Translations under genes and position numbers: made by a program
Notes under the pieces: model-generated
What the model was told of the DNA's origin: nothing
The model's database searches: none
What the model saw: the letters and a program-made list of their open reading frames with translations, nothing else
Shown: positions 23,192-33,640 of the stretch, in pieces
Numbering within the stretch: the stretch's first letter is position 1
Layout of the letters: the number at the start of each line of letters is the position of its first letter
DNA from: Aedes albopictus
Taxonomy: Eukaryota > Arthropoda > Insecta > Diptera > Culicidae
Length of the DNA: 64,000 nucleotides
Direction of reading: 5' to 3'
Assembly: GCF_035046485.1 (NCBI RefSeq)
Contig: NC_085138.1
Coordinates: 334,286,421-334,350,420 of the forward strand

Positions 23192-24324
23192 GAAATCCAA
23201 GCTCACGTTGAACACAATGTGGTAGCGGTTCCCGGTTCGACGGAGCTAACAAGGGAGGTATTTGAGGCCGACGTAGACTACCGGCTCAAATACCTCTACA
23301 GGATTCTGGATTGCAACTTAGTGCCGGATGAACCGGGGTTGCACGCAATCACCCGAATTACAACCAGACCATTGGCGGATCGAATTAAGGGTGGTGGCAA
23401 ATATGCAACTGTAGAAGAGATGATGGAAGTGGCTAGGAAAATCTTGGCGGTGTTTCCGCTCCTCAACCAAACCCGCCAAAGCTCCTCCAGAGTCGAGTTT
23501 TTTTTTTGGCTACATACCGGCAGACAAACCGGACCACTTGAGGAATGTGGAACGCAATCTGCCGGAAGAGCTACACAAGTTCAAACGAAAACGAAAACAG
23601 CAAGAAATGTTGCCGCCATTGCCCGATGAGCTGTATGAGCGAGTAGAACAGCTCAAAATGATGGAGCCATCGAAGGCAAACTTCCGCGTGATATCGGAAG
23701 CAATGGTGGCAACTTTTCCACTGCATCATCAAATGCTAGTAGAACATAGCACTCCGAGGGAAATCATGGACACGTTTCCGCGGCTGGTCTCGTATCAGGG
23801 GTTAATGCTTCACCAAGCATTTCAAAGAATATTCCCTGATGCTGATGACGAAGAAGATCTGCGGGACGTTTTTACTACAGCCTTACTACTACAAAACAAA
23901 AAATTCGGCGCGGTAGAAGATGCCCGGCGACCGTCATGACCCGATGAGTGGATATCAGGTTGACGCTGATAATATCCACGCACACATACTCTGCTTGGCC
24001 GAACCCAATAAAATCGGACCGTACCTATTATGTATAGGTAATAGGAAGCTATTGAGAGCTGAGACATCGACCGACGCAATCAGCGCGTGGTTCAAGGTCT
24101 TCATCGTTTTAGGCCTGAAGGTTCCTCTACATGCGATAATGTTATGGGCCTTTTTAGCTTGCGCTGTTTTTAAAACACAGTCGGCAAGTACGAGATCAAC
24201 CGTGAATGTTTTGCGAACAACGTTCGACGAGCTACGACAAGCCCGGCAAGGCGGGCCGTCGATCAGTGCCGGGCCGTCTACCAGTGCAAGACCGTGGACC
24301 AGTGCCGGGCCGTCTTCCACTCTC
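23192..24324 (+). pseudogene. Broken copy of an unrecognised protein gene
   Basis: Three adjacent frames together give a coherent protein-like reading. Frame 2 from 23192 to about 23508 has balanced composition. The frame then changes at a T11 tract near 23500-23512 to frame 3, to a TGA at 23937-23939, and again near 23920-23940 to frame 1, ending at 24324. The frame-3 part contains a basic stretch (K-F-K-R-K-R-K) and an acidic D-A-D-D-E-E-D-L motif. The frame-1 part has a hydrophobic segment (V-F-I-V-L-G-L...A-F-L-A-C-A-V-F) and a G-P-S-x-S-A repeat at the end. I cannot name the family; the arrangement reminds me of multicopy insect proteins of unknown function. It might be transposon-borne. 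The frameshifts make it non-functional unless they are sequencing errors. Confidence 0.5.
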
Positions 24325-24359
24325 TAAAATAAAAACTCTCATTTTTGAGTAACGCCCGT

Positions 24360-24566
24360 GCCGCACAGGGACTGTTTTGGAAACACACATTTTTTAAAAC
24401 TGCTCGTACGCTCACATTTTTGCAAAATATCAATATTTTTCGGTATTTGAAGGTTTATAAACCACCCAGTGAGGATGCCATGTCGAAATTATTGCAAAAT
24501 ACATGCTCATGTGAGCGTACGAGCAATTTTAAAAAAATGTGTGTTTCCAACACAGTCATGTGCGGC
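24360..24566. mobile_element. Palindromic MITE, GCCGCACA termini
   Basis: Left GCCGCACA...GGAAACACACATTTTTTAAA...GCTCGTACGCTCACAT is complementary to the right half ending TGTGCGGC. Arms are about 75 bp with one small offset; the middle is AT-rich. It lies between the broken gene and the gypsy fragment. Confidence 0.75.
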
Positions 24567-24641
24567 ATGGATGTTTACTAAAAATGTGCAGGCCGAACAC
24601 ATTTTTGAGCCTAGCCGTTTTTGCATGCAGTACCGAGTCGT

Positions 24642-25013
24642 TGCAGGAATAGTAAAATAGATTTAGAAAAAGTTAAAAGAATCTTCAAGCTAGCTATAAA
24701 TGATCAGCTCGAGGTTACCTCGCTGATCGAACATTCAATAGAACTGAAGGAGCAATTCAAAGATTCCCCACCAATACGGGTATCTCCTTATCCGTACTCT
24801 CCGGCTATACATAAAGCCTTAAACGAGGACACCCGACTACTTCAGCTAGGAGTGATCGAAGAGTCACATTCAGATTGGGCTCTCAACGCAGCGCCAATCC
24901 AAAAACCCAACGGAACAGTTCGTTTATGTTTGAACGCGCGAAAGCTTAATGCCCGGACTAAACGAGATGGCTATCCATTGGCTCACGTCGGTCGTATACT
25001 GGGACGTTTGGAT
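24642..25013 (+). pseudogene. Gypsy RT, N-terminal part
   Basis: The frame encodes the start of a retroviral-type RT: an S-P-Y-P-Y-S-P-A motif, G-V-I-E-E-S-H-S-D-W, then P-N-G-T-V-R-L-C-L-N-A-R-K-L-N. It is cut at R-L-D by the Foldback-like element, and the last codons before the cut are duplicated on the far side. The upstream edge has no start codon and joins unrelated DNA. Confidence 0.85.
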
Positions 25014-25021
25014 GAATCTAT

Positions 25022-25210
25022 GACAAAAGGTCGAAAGACATAAGGTCGAAGGACAAAAGGTCGAAGGACAAAAGGTCGAATGGACAAAAGGTCGAATGGA
25101 CAAAAGGTCGAATGGACAAAAGGTCGAATGGACAAAAGGTCGAATGGACAAAAGGTCGAATGGGACAAAAGGTCGAATGGACAAAAGGTCGAATGGACAA
25201 AAGGTCTAAA
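25022..25210 (+). repeat. Left arm: 12 tandem GGACAAAAGGTCGAAT-type units
   Basis: Units of GACAAAAGGTCGAA separated by A, G, TG or TGG. The inner units are nearly identical, while the outermost two and the innermost one carry substitutions (GACATAAGG, GGTCTAA). Repeated open frames here (S-I-R-P-F-V-H motif on minus) are artefacts. Confidence 0.95.
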
Positions 25211-25485
25211 AGGGTAAAGAGGTTAAATAGACTAAAGACAAATTGGAAAACATGAAAAAGTGATCAGAATTCGACAGAAAAACGACGATTAAAAAATAGA
25301 ACGAGGGATAGCAAAATTATTCAACAACTTCAAAACAATCATTATTGCAAAATAGGAAAGTGTCTTCTAAAACTTGTAATAGCTTATATGCAGCAATTTT
25401 TACCGCATTGCAATTCGAAATAGATGCCCATAAATGATGAAAAGTAATGTTATTCATTAAGATTAAATATGGAAAATAATAAGTC

Positions 25486-25557
25486 TACGTCTACGAGGGG
25501 GAGGGGGGGTTCTGAGATGGCCAAATTTTGGTCTACGTGGTTTATGAACAGCCCCTT
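25486..25557. repeat. Half-copy of the GGGGCTGTCC MITE
   Basis: G-rich run followed by CTACGTGGTTTATGAACAGCCCC-like sequence matches the right half of the 11259-11410 MITE. The left half is missing. Confidence 0.7.
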
Positions 25558-25837
25558 AGAGTGCTGCGTGAGAGCAATGAGAGCCCACAGGTCATAATCC
25601 CAGTGCGCAATTTCTGCGCGCACGCAGAAAAAACAGAACTCAGTGCACACGCAGTGTGTTTAAAGGGGTCAGTGTTGTTTGAGCATTTGGTGAACCGAAA
25701 GCATGTCAGTAAGTCCAAAACCCGCTAAGGGGTATCAAATCCTGTGATATCAGAGACAAGCAAACGTCTTAAGCTGGTCAAGGACTTACAGTTGATGAAT
25801 ATTGTGGTTCCAAATTCCACCAACAGGATTTTGTTTT

Positions 25838-26720
25838 TCATATATATCAGGAAAATTTGCAAAACATTGCAACTAGCGCCACCTAGCTGCAGAAACTCGA
25901 ATTAAACGATAATTATCCTGAAAGCCCTTGATCTACCAAACAATTTTGCCGAAGACACCATCTTTCTAAAGAATCAGAATGCTGAGATATGTGAAATGTA
26001 AAATTTGTACGCTATTTAGCGCCGCCTAGCGGTGAAATCACAAATCATACGGCCCGTATTCTGAAAGCCCTTGACCAGCTGAACAACTTTGCCGAAGAAA
26101 CCAACTCTCTAAGTAATCAGGTTCCTGAGATATATGGGATGGACATTTTGTCAGTGTTGCATCTGCTTGTCTAAGATATCACTTAAATCACAGACAAGTG
26201 GATGTAACACTAGCGGAATTTCAATCTCATATATCTCATGATCTTGATTACTTAGAGAGTTCTTGTCTTCGGCAAAGTTGTTCGGCTGGTCAAGGGCTAA
26301 CCGATAATAAGACTTAAGATTCAAAATTCAACCACTAGGCGGCGCTAGAGAGCAAACAAATTTTAAATTTCGCATATCTCAGCATCCTCATTTTGTAGAA
26401 TGATGGTGTCTTCGGCAATATGGTTTGGTAGATCAAGGGCTTTCAGAATAATTACCGTTTGGTTCAAGTTTCAACAGCTACGCGGCGCTAGTTGCATTTT
26501 TTGGCAAATTTTCCTGATATTTATGAAAAACAAAAGGTTTTAGCCCACTAGCACCGCCTAGCGGAGGAATTTTGAATCTTAAATCTTATTATCGGTTAGT
26601 TCTTGACCAGCCAAACAACTTTGCCGAAGACACCAACTTTCTAAGTAATCAGGATCATGAGATATATGAGATTGAAATTTCGTTAGTGTCACATCTATTT
26701 GTCTGTGATTTATGTGATAT
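25838..26720. repeat. Large inverted repeat with a third partial copy
   Basis: Block 25838-26176 (CAGGAAAATTTGCAAAA, AACTAGCGCC, CCTGAAAGCCCTTGATCTAC, TTTGCCGAAGACACCA, GCGCCGCCTAGCGG) is followed immediately by its inverted copy at 26178-26534. A further plus-oriented partial copy lies at about 26540-26720. The unit itself contains two diverged halves, each with TTTGCCGAAGA. It is a foldback-like structure inside the Foldback-like element. Confidence 0.75.
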
Positions 26721-26739
26721 CTTAGACAAGCAAGTACTT

Positions 26740-27770
26740 TTATACTCCTGTGGTACACACAGTATTGCACTGGAAGCACGACTGAGTGCGCTCTCAACAC
26801 GATTTTTTGTGTGCACATTTTCTGCGCGCACAAAATGTGCACGCAGAAACTGAAAAAAAAACTTGTTTGTGCCAACATTTGTTTGAGCACTCATTTTGAG
26901 GGTGAGCGGGTGGTTTGTGTGTGCAAAAAGTTGCGTAGTTCACCCTCGCTCTCGTTGAAAGTCGTGTGTAGAGTGTATGTTTTCTCTTCACACGTATCGC
27001 ACTGAGGAGCATGCCATCTCTGATTCCTTGAAAGAACAGCCTATGGGTTGAAGAAGGATGAATCATAGATCGAAATATTCTCATTTGAAATTCCAATCAT
27101 TAATGCGATTAAATAAAGTCAAGCAGTCTATAAATAAGAAAAGGACAAATCTCTGGGTATTATAGGGGTGATTCATGAAGTACGTCACAATTATAGGGGG
27201 AGGGTGGTTTGCAAAAGTGTAACAAGCAATATAGTTAGTATAGGACAGGGAGAGGGGGATCGAAAATTCTCAATTTTTGGCGTTATGCCTGTATGAGCAA
27301 ACAAAATGAAATTGTTTACTTATACAGTATAATTATTAGGATCTACCTATCAATCCAAGAGGGGATGATCACTAAGCACAAGAAGTTAATGAATGTTTCT
27401 GCAGTACAGTTAAAAAGAACAGATATTGAAAAGAAGAAAGCAAAATTTCTGATTGAAAAATAAGTCCCTAAGGAGTCAATAATTATTTCACTAACAAAAG
27501 TTAAAAGAACAGCCTATAAATTTAAGAAGGAAAAATTCCCCAAACCAAACCAAACTAAGTAAATTGCCATTAAATAAATACTACATTAACAGAACTTGAA
27601 AGAACAGCCCACAAACAAAAGAAGGAAAAATTTCCTATGGAAATGTTAGTGACTGAAATGCATATGACTCTATAACAGCACTACAATGTTTCTTTCAATG
27701 AGCGTCAGCAAAGACTTCTCAAAAATGTTTGTCTTATAAGCGAGAAATACCAGCTGGTAAATTGGTCTAC
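26740..27770. other. Interior of Foldback-like element, unassigned
   Basis: Contains TTCTGCGCGCAC palindromic words (26819, also 25612), a MITE-like fragment at about 27165-27250 (GTGATTCATGAAGTACGTCAC and a G-rich run), and AT-rich DNA with repeated AGAACAGCC words. No transposase. Confidence 0.4.
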
Positions 27771-27776
27771 TAAAAT

Positions 27777-27999
27777 TCGACCTTTTGTCCCATTCGACCT
27801 TTTGTCCCATTCGACCTTTTGTCCCTTCGACCTTTTGTCCCTTCGACCTTTTGTCCCTTCGACCTTATGTCCATTCGACCTTTTGTCCATTCGACCTTTT
27901 GTCCATTCGACCTTTTGTCCATTCGACCTTTTGTCCATTCGACCTTTTGTCCTTCGACCTTTTGTCCTTCGACCATTTGTCCTTCGACCTTCTGTCCCA
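27777..27999 (-). repeat. Right arm: 14 tandem inverted units
   Basis: TTCGACCTTTTGTCC with spacer CA, C or A, repeated 14 times; inverted relative to 25022-25210. The open frame across it joins the RT frame downstream by chance. Confidence 0.95.
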
Positions 28000-28004
28000 A
28001 AGCC

Positions 28005-28778
28005 CGTTTGGATAAAACGAGGTATCTTAGCACCATCGATCTGAAGGATGCTTTTCTTCAGATTCCGCTGAGCGAAGATTCAAAACCTCTTACCGCGTTC
28101 TGCATTCAAGGACGGGGCATGTTCCAGTATACTCGTCTCCCTTTCGGCTTGACAAACAGTCCGGCAACCCTTTCTCGGTTGATGGATAAGATCCTCGAAG
28201 CTGGAGAGTTGGAACCATGGGTGTTCGTCTATTTAGATGACATCATTGTGACCAGCGACAGTTTCGAGGATCATATCCGTCAGCTCGAAGAAGTGCCACG
28301 CCGACTGAGGAAAGCAAACCTGTCGATAAACATCGACAAATCAAAATTTTGTAGGTCAGAAGTTCCTTTTTTGGGATACTTGCTGTCGTGTGACGGACTC
28401 CGACCCGATCCTTCCAAAATCCAAGGGATCTTGGACATCGAAGCCCCTAAGACCATTCGCCAGGTGCGGAGGTTTCTGGGGATGGTAAATTATTACCGGC
28501 GCTTCATCCCGGACTTTAGTGCCATCACCACGCCGATCTCGGACCTCCTAGCTGGTAAACCAAAGATCGTGCGATGGACTAAAGAGGCAAACGAAGCAGT
28601 CCGGATCATCAAGGAGCGTCTGATTACTGCTCCAACACTCTCAAACCCGGACTTTGAGGAGTTTATCGTCCAGACGGAAGCAGGAGTGCTTACTCAAATT
28701 CAGGACGGGTCAGAGAAAGTGATCAGCTTCGTATCTCAGAAACTGAACTCCTCTCCTCTTCTCCTCTTCTTGGCGTAA
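28005..28778 (+). pseudogene. Gypsy RT palm, thumb and connection
   Basis: After the duplicated R-L-D the frame continues Y-L-S-T-I-D-L-K-D-A-F (first catalytic Asp), P-F-G-L-T-N-S-P-A-T, and the catalytic box V-Y-L-D-D-I-I-V near 28230. It then reads F-L-G-Y and the thumb R-R-F-L-G-M-V-N-Y-Y-R-R-F-I into the RNase H junction (S-F-V-S-Q-K-L-N). The RT core residues are intact here, but the frame stops at 28776-28778, at the edge of a SINE, so the protein is truncated. Confidence 0.9.
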
Positions 28779-28785
28779 CGTCCTC

Positions 28786-29032
28786 ACTGGGACAAAGCCT
28801 GCTTCTCAGCTTAGTGTTCTATGAGCACTTCCACAGTTATTAACTGAGAGCTACTTCTGCCAATGACCATTTTGCATGTGTATATCGTGTGGCAGGCACG
28901 AAGGTACTCTATGCCCAAGGAAGTCAAGGAAATTTCCTTTACGAAAAGATCCTGGACCGACCGGGAATCGAACCCGTCACCCTCAGCATGGTCATGCTGA
29001 ATACCCGTGCGTTTACCGCCTTGGCTATTCTT
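28786..29032 (-). mobile_element. tRNA-derived SINE
   Basis: On the minus strand the head has AGCCAAGGCGGTAAACGC (A-box region), a stem with TCAGCAT/ATGCTGA, and a perfect T-loop-like GGGTTCGATTCCC (B box). The body then leads to a tail rich in GAAGAG. It shares its body with the SINE at 12484-12765. It ends the readable gypsy frame, so it inserted into the gypsy element. Feilai-like family is likely but not proven. Confidence 0.85.
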
Positions 29033-29034
29033 TA

Positions 29035-29227
29035 TTACACCAACGAAACTAACCTCAAAATGATTGACAATTCACAGGTAATTTTGACAGATGTCACATG
29101 AGCATGAAAGAGACGACAACAGGATCGATAAAGTAGAAGTATGATCCGTCTTTTTCGTGCATGTGTGTGGTCGTCCAAATGACCTCAGAAGTGTCAAACA
29201 TTTTCATGGATAGCTTTGTTGGTGTAA
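29035..29227. mobile_element. Short TIR element, TTACACCAAC termini
   Basis: TTACACCAACGAAACTAACC... is complementary to the end ...GTTGGTGTAA over about 36 bp with several mismatches. It is immediately adjacent to the SINE head. Confidence 0.6.
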
Positions 29228-29229
29228 TG

Positions 29230-30185
29230 AAGAATATGCAGAGATGGCATACACCTCAGAGCGCTAAATGAGAAGATGAAAAAATACACAATACACACAG
29301 CCTGCATGATGAGAAAGAGTGCGTGTAAAGAATTATTGCTGTGTGCATTTGAAATGCAAATATCAAATGCGGGAACACCAAATGCGGTAAGATTTTCTAA
29401 CAAGTAACCCGATGTCAGTGGGAACATTTGGATTCAAGGTTGGCGGTGGTTTTGGCTATGGTTGCTAAGTTGCCTTTGGTAAGATTGTGTTACCGCGTTT
29501 GAAGCGCATTTGGGCACCGTTTGCATCTTGAATGCACACAGCAATATCTTCTGCGTGGTCCGACTGCACGCGCTCGGCATCGTTGTCGCATCACGCACGA
29601 CGCACTAAGAGGCGTTTGGCCAATCTAGCTGGCCATAAGTCGTTTTTCAAAGTCACTCGTATTGTGAAAATGTGTACTGAATATGGCACATGGATAGTTA
29701 TGGAATACTTCCCTATGCTCGAATTTCCATCAAACAAATCCATATAAAGTCTGCTTTAGGTCAAAGCTAGGGTTGAGAAATTTTACAATTTTCGACTAAA
29801 GTTTGTCTCTGACCATTTGGTTATGTTTTCAGTTTTTATGACCGCAAAGTCAGTTTCAATAGACAAAACATACCACAAATGTTGCAACGAGGTGATAAAA
29901 CAATTCATGTTTGCAATTTTTTTAAAGTTATATACCTTGAGGCTCCCTCAGGTGAAAACAAACAAAGAAACATCTGCAGTTTTTGATTGCTAGCGATTGC
30001 TGGGTCGACACTACCTGTAACACAAGCTTTCACATCCTACTTGAGCTTAATAGAAAATCCAGCTGCGTAAAAGTGCATACTTTTGAGTAATCGACGTTTT
30101 TCTGAATGAGAGCTATTGAAGAAATTGTAATTTCAGGGCCATTGCATACTTTAAGGCGTATTACAGTCTATGGGTCTAGCCATCT
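29230..30185. other. No recognised feature
   Basis: AT-rich, with short frames only. No repeats of the classes seen elsewhere. Confidence 0.4.
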
Positions 30186-30209
30186 GATTTTTTAATATTT
30201 AGTTCTATT

Positions 30210-30593
30210 GATGATGATGATGATGATGATGATTGTGTACCCACCATCAGCGCAAGGATTACCTATGGCTGAAGATTCATACCAGAACGGAATGATCTAC
30301 CTGATGGTTTGTTGTAGCAGGGTAAGCTAAATTCACTGGAGACCTTCGGAAAACAACATGATGGTTGTTATCTCGTGACAAAGTCTGGCCACCCCACGAA
30401 CATTTGCCCGGAAACCAGTTCATTTAGCTTCCTTAGGCTACCCCTCCGAAATCCCCATGTATGTCATGTTCATATATAAAAGGTAACTATAAGGATCGAA
30501 CTCACCGGGTAATCCTGTTCGCACTAACTCGAACGACGACGCACGGCACTAAAACGAAGCAGGCTCGGCAGCTGATATCTCCGACTGAGATCC
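30210..30593 (-). mobile_element. SINE-like retroposon with exact 24-bp TSD and (ATC)n tail
   Basis: A 384-bp insert is bracketed by an exact 24-bp duplication (30186-30209 and 30594-30617, beginning GATTTTTTAATA). On the minus strand it starts GGATCTCAGTCGGAG and carries a Pol III B-box-like GAGTTCGATCC about 110 bp in. It ends in about eight CAT/ATC triplets. A long TSD and simple 3' tail mean LINE-driven retroposition; the internal promoter-like box suggests a SINE different from the other family here. Confidence 0.75.
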
Positions 30594-30617
30594 GATTTTT
30601 TAATATTTAGTTCTATT

Positions 30618-31300
30618 TTATCAAAACCCATTCTGTTAAGCATTTCAAGGCCATATTTTGAATCCATTTTGTTTGATTTACCAAAAATAAGTGTCAAATA
30701 GTTGAAAAATTGATTAAAATATGATTGTAGAACAGGTTGAAACTTTTAAAAAAGGAAAACACATCTACGAATTCATTTTTTGGCTTAAAAAGTCTTAATT
30801 CACTTCTTATTCATGAACATAATTTTGAGATGGAGTTCTTTAATTATAGTTTTGATCATACCTATTAACTTTTACCAACGGTCATTGCATACAAGTGAAA
30901 GCTACACGTTTCATATTATTAAAACAAGTACTGTTTTACTCAGTACATATTGAAATAACGCAAACATCTATCAATAATATTTCAGTATTTTGAAATAAGA
31001 AATGTCTTCAATAAACAATATTCGTTTATGTATAAAATACCCTGAAAAGTGAAATGCAGCGTCCCTAAATTCGAATTTGTTGTCAAAATTCTTACAGGTA
31101 ATGCACTTTTGAAGTTATTTGATAAATATATTTCTCTAAACCGTGATTTACGCCTAAAAGTAGGCAATTTCATAAGATAGTGAAAGACTTCCTGTAATAT
31201 GTCGATTACTTAATTGTAAAGGGCATTTGTAGTTGTGTAAAATCATGCTAATTGCATTCGAATGTCGTTTATGTAGTGTTCCAATTCATTCATTCATTTA
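30618..31300. other. AT-rich, no recognised feature
   Basis: Only short frames; CATT tandem at about 31288-31299 precedes the next element. Confidence 0.4.
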
Positions 31301-31304
31301 TTTA

Positions 31305-32196
31305 CACACCAAATTTTCCTTCAGTGATCCAGCAATAAAAGTTGCTGAAAGCATTTCAGCAAACCAAGATTTTGCTGAAATGCAGCACATCTTCAACATT
31401 TTGCTGGTTTTCAGTTTTGCTGTACAACTGCATAACAGCAAGCAGTTTATTTTTTGCTGCTAACCAGCACTTCAAGTGTCAAAACATTTTAAACCAGCAA
31501 TAAATTTAATTATTCGCTGTAAACCAGTAAAATGCATTGCTGAACGCATATCAGCATTCACATTTTTTTGCTGAGAATCAGCAATCTAGTCGAACTGTCA
31601 ACAACGGACTTGAAACAAATTCATTGCTTTATTTCCCCGACATGTAAAAGTGACTTTTTAATCTCTTTAGTTTGTTTTTCTCTTGAAATATAACGAAAAC
31701 TGTGAAAAAAAATACAGGAATACCTCATGGCAAAACTGTTTAGTAAGTATCACACAAATTTTAGAATCAAAAAATATCTGTCAATTTTCACTTTTAGCGC
31801 TGGAGCCGGATGTCACGGAAAGCAGCAACTATGTAATTCGAGTCGAATCCGCTACGAAAACAAGTGAAGTTGATTTAAAATAAAGTAGAAAATTATTGAA
31901 AATGATAACAACTATGATATTTTGGTGAAATAAATCCTCCTTATATATGTTTTGATTGAGCTTGGATTCTAGAATTACTGGAAAATCAACAAAATTTACT
32001 CGACCTCCGATTGCTGGTAAGTCAGCAAACTATGAATTCGCATTACTGATCATTCAGCAAACGAGCTGTCACTTTTCTGGAGTTTGGTATTGCTGATTGT
32101 TCAGCAAGTTTCACTTTGCTGAAAGAGTTGCTGGACTTACAGCACAAAAAAAATCAGCAAAAATTTGCTGATTTCCAGCGATAAAAATTTGGTGTG
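31305..32196. mobile_element. TA-flanked element dense in TTGCTGA/CAGCAA words
   Basis: Termini CACACCAAATTTT and the complement lie between TA dinucleotides (31303-31304, 32197-32198). The 892-bp interior carries more than twenty copies of CAGCAA or TTGCTG on both strands, concentrated near both ends. No transposase ORF. Target and termini suggest the Tc1/mariner group; the word density suggests repeated protein-binding sites. Confidence 0.75.
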
Positions 32197-32214
32197 TAGT
32201 ATTGCATCAAATTC

Positions 32215-33640
32215 AAAATAAAACTGAATCAACAATATTTCTCCATAATACACGGTTCGTGGCTGCCGCTCTCCATCCTCGGTCGCGTCCGATGCTCGAG
32301 CATCGCCAAGTCACGCTCCACCTGGTCCGCCCATCGTGCTCTCTGCGCTCCACGCCTTCTTGTGCCAACCGGATCAGTTGCAAACACCAGCTTTGCAGGG
32401 TTGTTGTCCGGCATTCTTGCAACATGCCCTGCCCACCGTATCCTTCCGGCTTTGGTCACCTTCTGGATGCTGGGTTCACCGTAAAGTGCACCGAGCTCGT
32501 GATTCATCCTTCTCCGCCACATACCGTTCTCCTGCACACCGCCGAATATCGTTCTTAGAACGCGTCGCTCGAAAACTCCGAGTGCTTGTAGGTCCTCCTC
32601 GAGCATGGTCCATGTCTCTTGCCCGTAGGGGATCACCGGTCTTATTAGCGTTTTGTACATGGTGCATTTGGTGCGTGGGTGAATCTTTTTCGACCGCAGT
32701 TTCTTCTGGAGCCCATAGTAGGTCCGACTTCCGCTGATGATGCGCCTCCGAATTTCACGGCTCACGTTGTTGTCAGCCGTCAGTACGGATCGGAGGTAGA
32801 CGAATTCCTCCACCACCTCGAAAGTATCCCCGTCTATCGTAACATTACTACCCAGACGGATCCGGTCGTTTTCGGTTCCACCTACCAGCATGTACTTTGT
32901 TTTTGAGGCATTCACCACCAGTCCAACCTTTGCTGCTTCGCGTTTCAAGCGGGTGTACAGCTCTGCCACCGTTCCAAATGTTCTGGCAATAATGTCCATA
33001 TCGTCCGCAAAGCACACAAATGGACCGGATTTTGTGAAAATCGTTCCCCGGCTGTTGAGCCCGGCTCATCGCATCACACCTTCCAGAGCGATGTTGAAGA
33101 GTAGGCATGAGAGTTCATCACCTTGTCGCAGTCCCCGGCGAGATTCGAATGAACTAGATAGTTCACCCGAAACCCTTGCACACCGTCCACCGTTGCTTTA
33201 ATCAGTCTAGTCAGCTTCCCAGGAAAGCCGTTTTCGTTCATGATTCTCCATAGCTCTGCGTGGTCGATACTGTCGTATGCCGCTTTGAAGTCGATGAACA
33301 GGTGATGCGTTGGGACCTGGTATACACGGCGTTTCTGGAGGATTTGCCGTATGGTAAAGATCTGGTCCGTTGCCGACCGGCCGTCGATGAAGCCGGCTTG
33401 ATAACTTCCCACAAACTCATTTGTTTTAGGTGACAGACGACGGAAGATGATCTGGGATAGCACTTTGTAGGCAGCATTCAAAAAAGTGATCGCCCTGAAG
33501 TTCTCACATTCCAAATGGTCGCCTTTTTTATGTGAATGGGGCAGATTACCCCTTCCTTCCACTCCTCCGGTAGCTGTTCGGTTTCCCAGATCCAGACTAT
33601 CAACCGATGCAGACAGGTGGAAGATACCCCAAGAGGAGTG
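32215..33640 (-). mobile_element. RTE-clade LINE fragment
   Basis: A 5'-truncated LINE on the minus strand. It reads from the RT fingers near 33630 (L-P-E-E-W-K-E-G-V-I-C-P) to the end of ORF2 at 32229, with a very short 3' UTR, as is usual for RTE. The break between frames at a short A-run near 33520 and another near 33080 inactivates it. Such JAM1-like RTE elements are common in Aedes. Confidence 0.85.
32229..33630 (-). pseudogene. RTE ORF2: reverse transcriptase and C-terminal domain
   Basis: Reading right to left: W-K-E-G-V-I-C-P, a frameshift at about 33520, then S-Y-Q-A-G-F and F-I-D-F-K-A-A-Y-D-S-I (catalytic Asp). A frameshift follows near 33080-33120, just before the catalytic box F-A-D-D-M-D-I at about 33010. 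The thumb (K-T-K-Y-M-L-V-G, V-E-E-F-V-Y-L) and the C-terminal R-I-R-W-A-G-H-V-A-R-M motif complete it. The endonuclease is absent. The large 3' portion (33017-32229) is open for 262 codons. Confidence 0.85.

Larger units (their letters stand above)
25014..28004. mobile_element. Foldback-like element with tandem-array inverted arms, 9-bp TSD
   Basis: The insert splits the gypsy RT and is flanked by the exact 9-bp duplication CGTTTGGAT (25005-25013, 28005-28013), encoding R-L-D on both sides. The left arm is 12 copies of a 15-17-bp unit (GGACAAAAGGTCGAAT type) and the right arm 14 inverted copies. Arms built from short tandem units plus a 9-bp TSD are the architecture of Drosophila Foldback elements and related Mutator-like transposons. 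The 2.6-kb interior has only nested repeats and no transposase, so mobilisation must have been in trans. Confidence 0.85.
24642..28780 (+). mobile_element. Ty3/gypsy LTR retrotransposon pol fragment, split
   Basis: Reverse-transcriptase coding DNA starts near 24642 and stops at 25013, then resumes at 28005 after a 2.99-kb insertion and runs to about 28760, where a SINE follows. There are no LTRs, gag, protease or integrase in the window, so only an internal fragment survives. The RT type (P-F-G-L-T-N-S-P-A-T-L, Y-L-D-D) is that of Ty3/gypsy elements. Confidence 0.85.

Noticed and set aside
25022..27999. CRISPR-like direct repeat arrays at both ends of a 3-kb segment
   Set aside because: Units are contiguous with only 1-3-nt variable joints and no unique spacers; the arrays are inverted relative to each other and bounded by a 9-bp target duplication. 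This is a Foldback-type transposon.
27819..28778. A 319-codon gene fusing a repeat-rich N-terminus to reverse transcriptase
   Set aside because: The N-terminal part is the Foldback right arm read in frame by chance; the true RT continues from 24642-25013 across the insertion.
28786..29032. tRNA gene (good B box and A-box-like region on minus strand)
   Set aside because: No acceptor stem pairing and no proper anticodon loop; it continues into a SINE body shared with 12484-12765.
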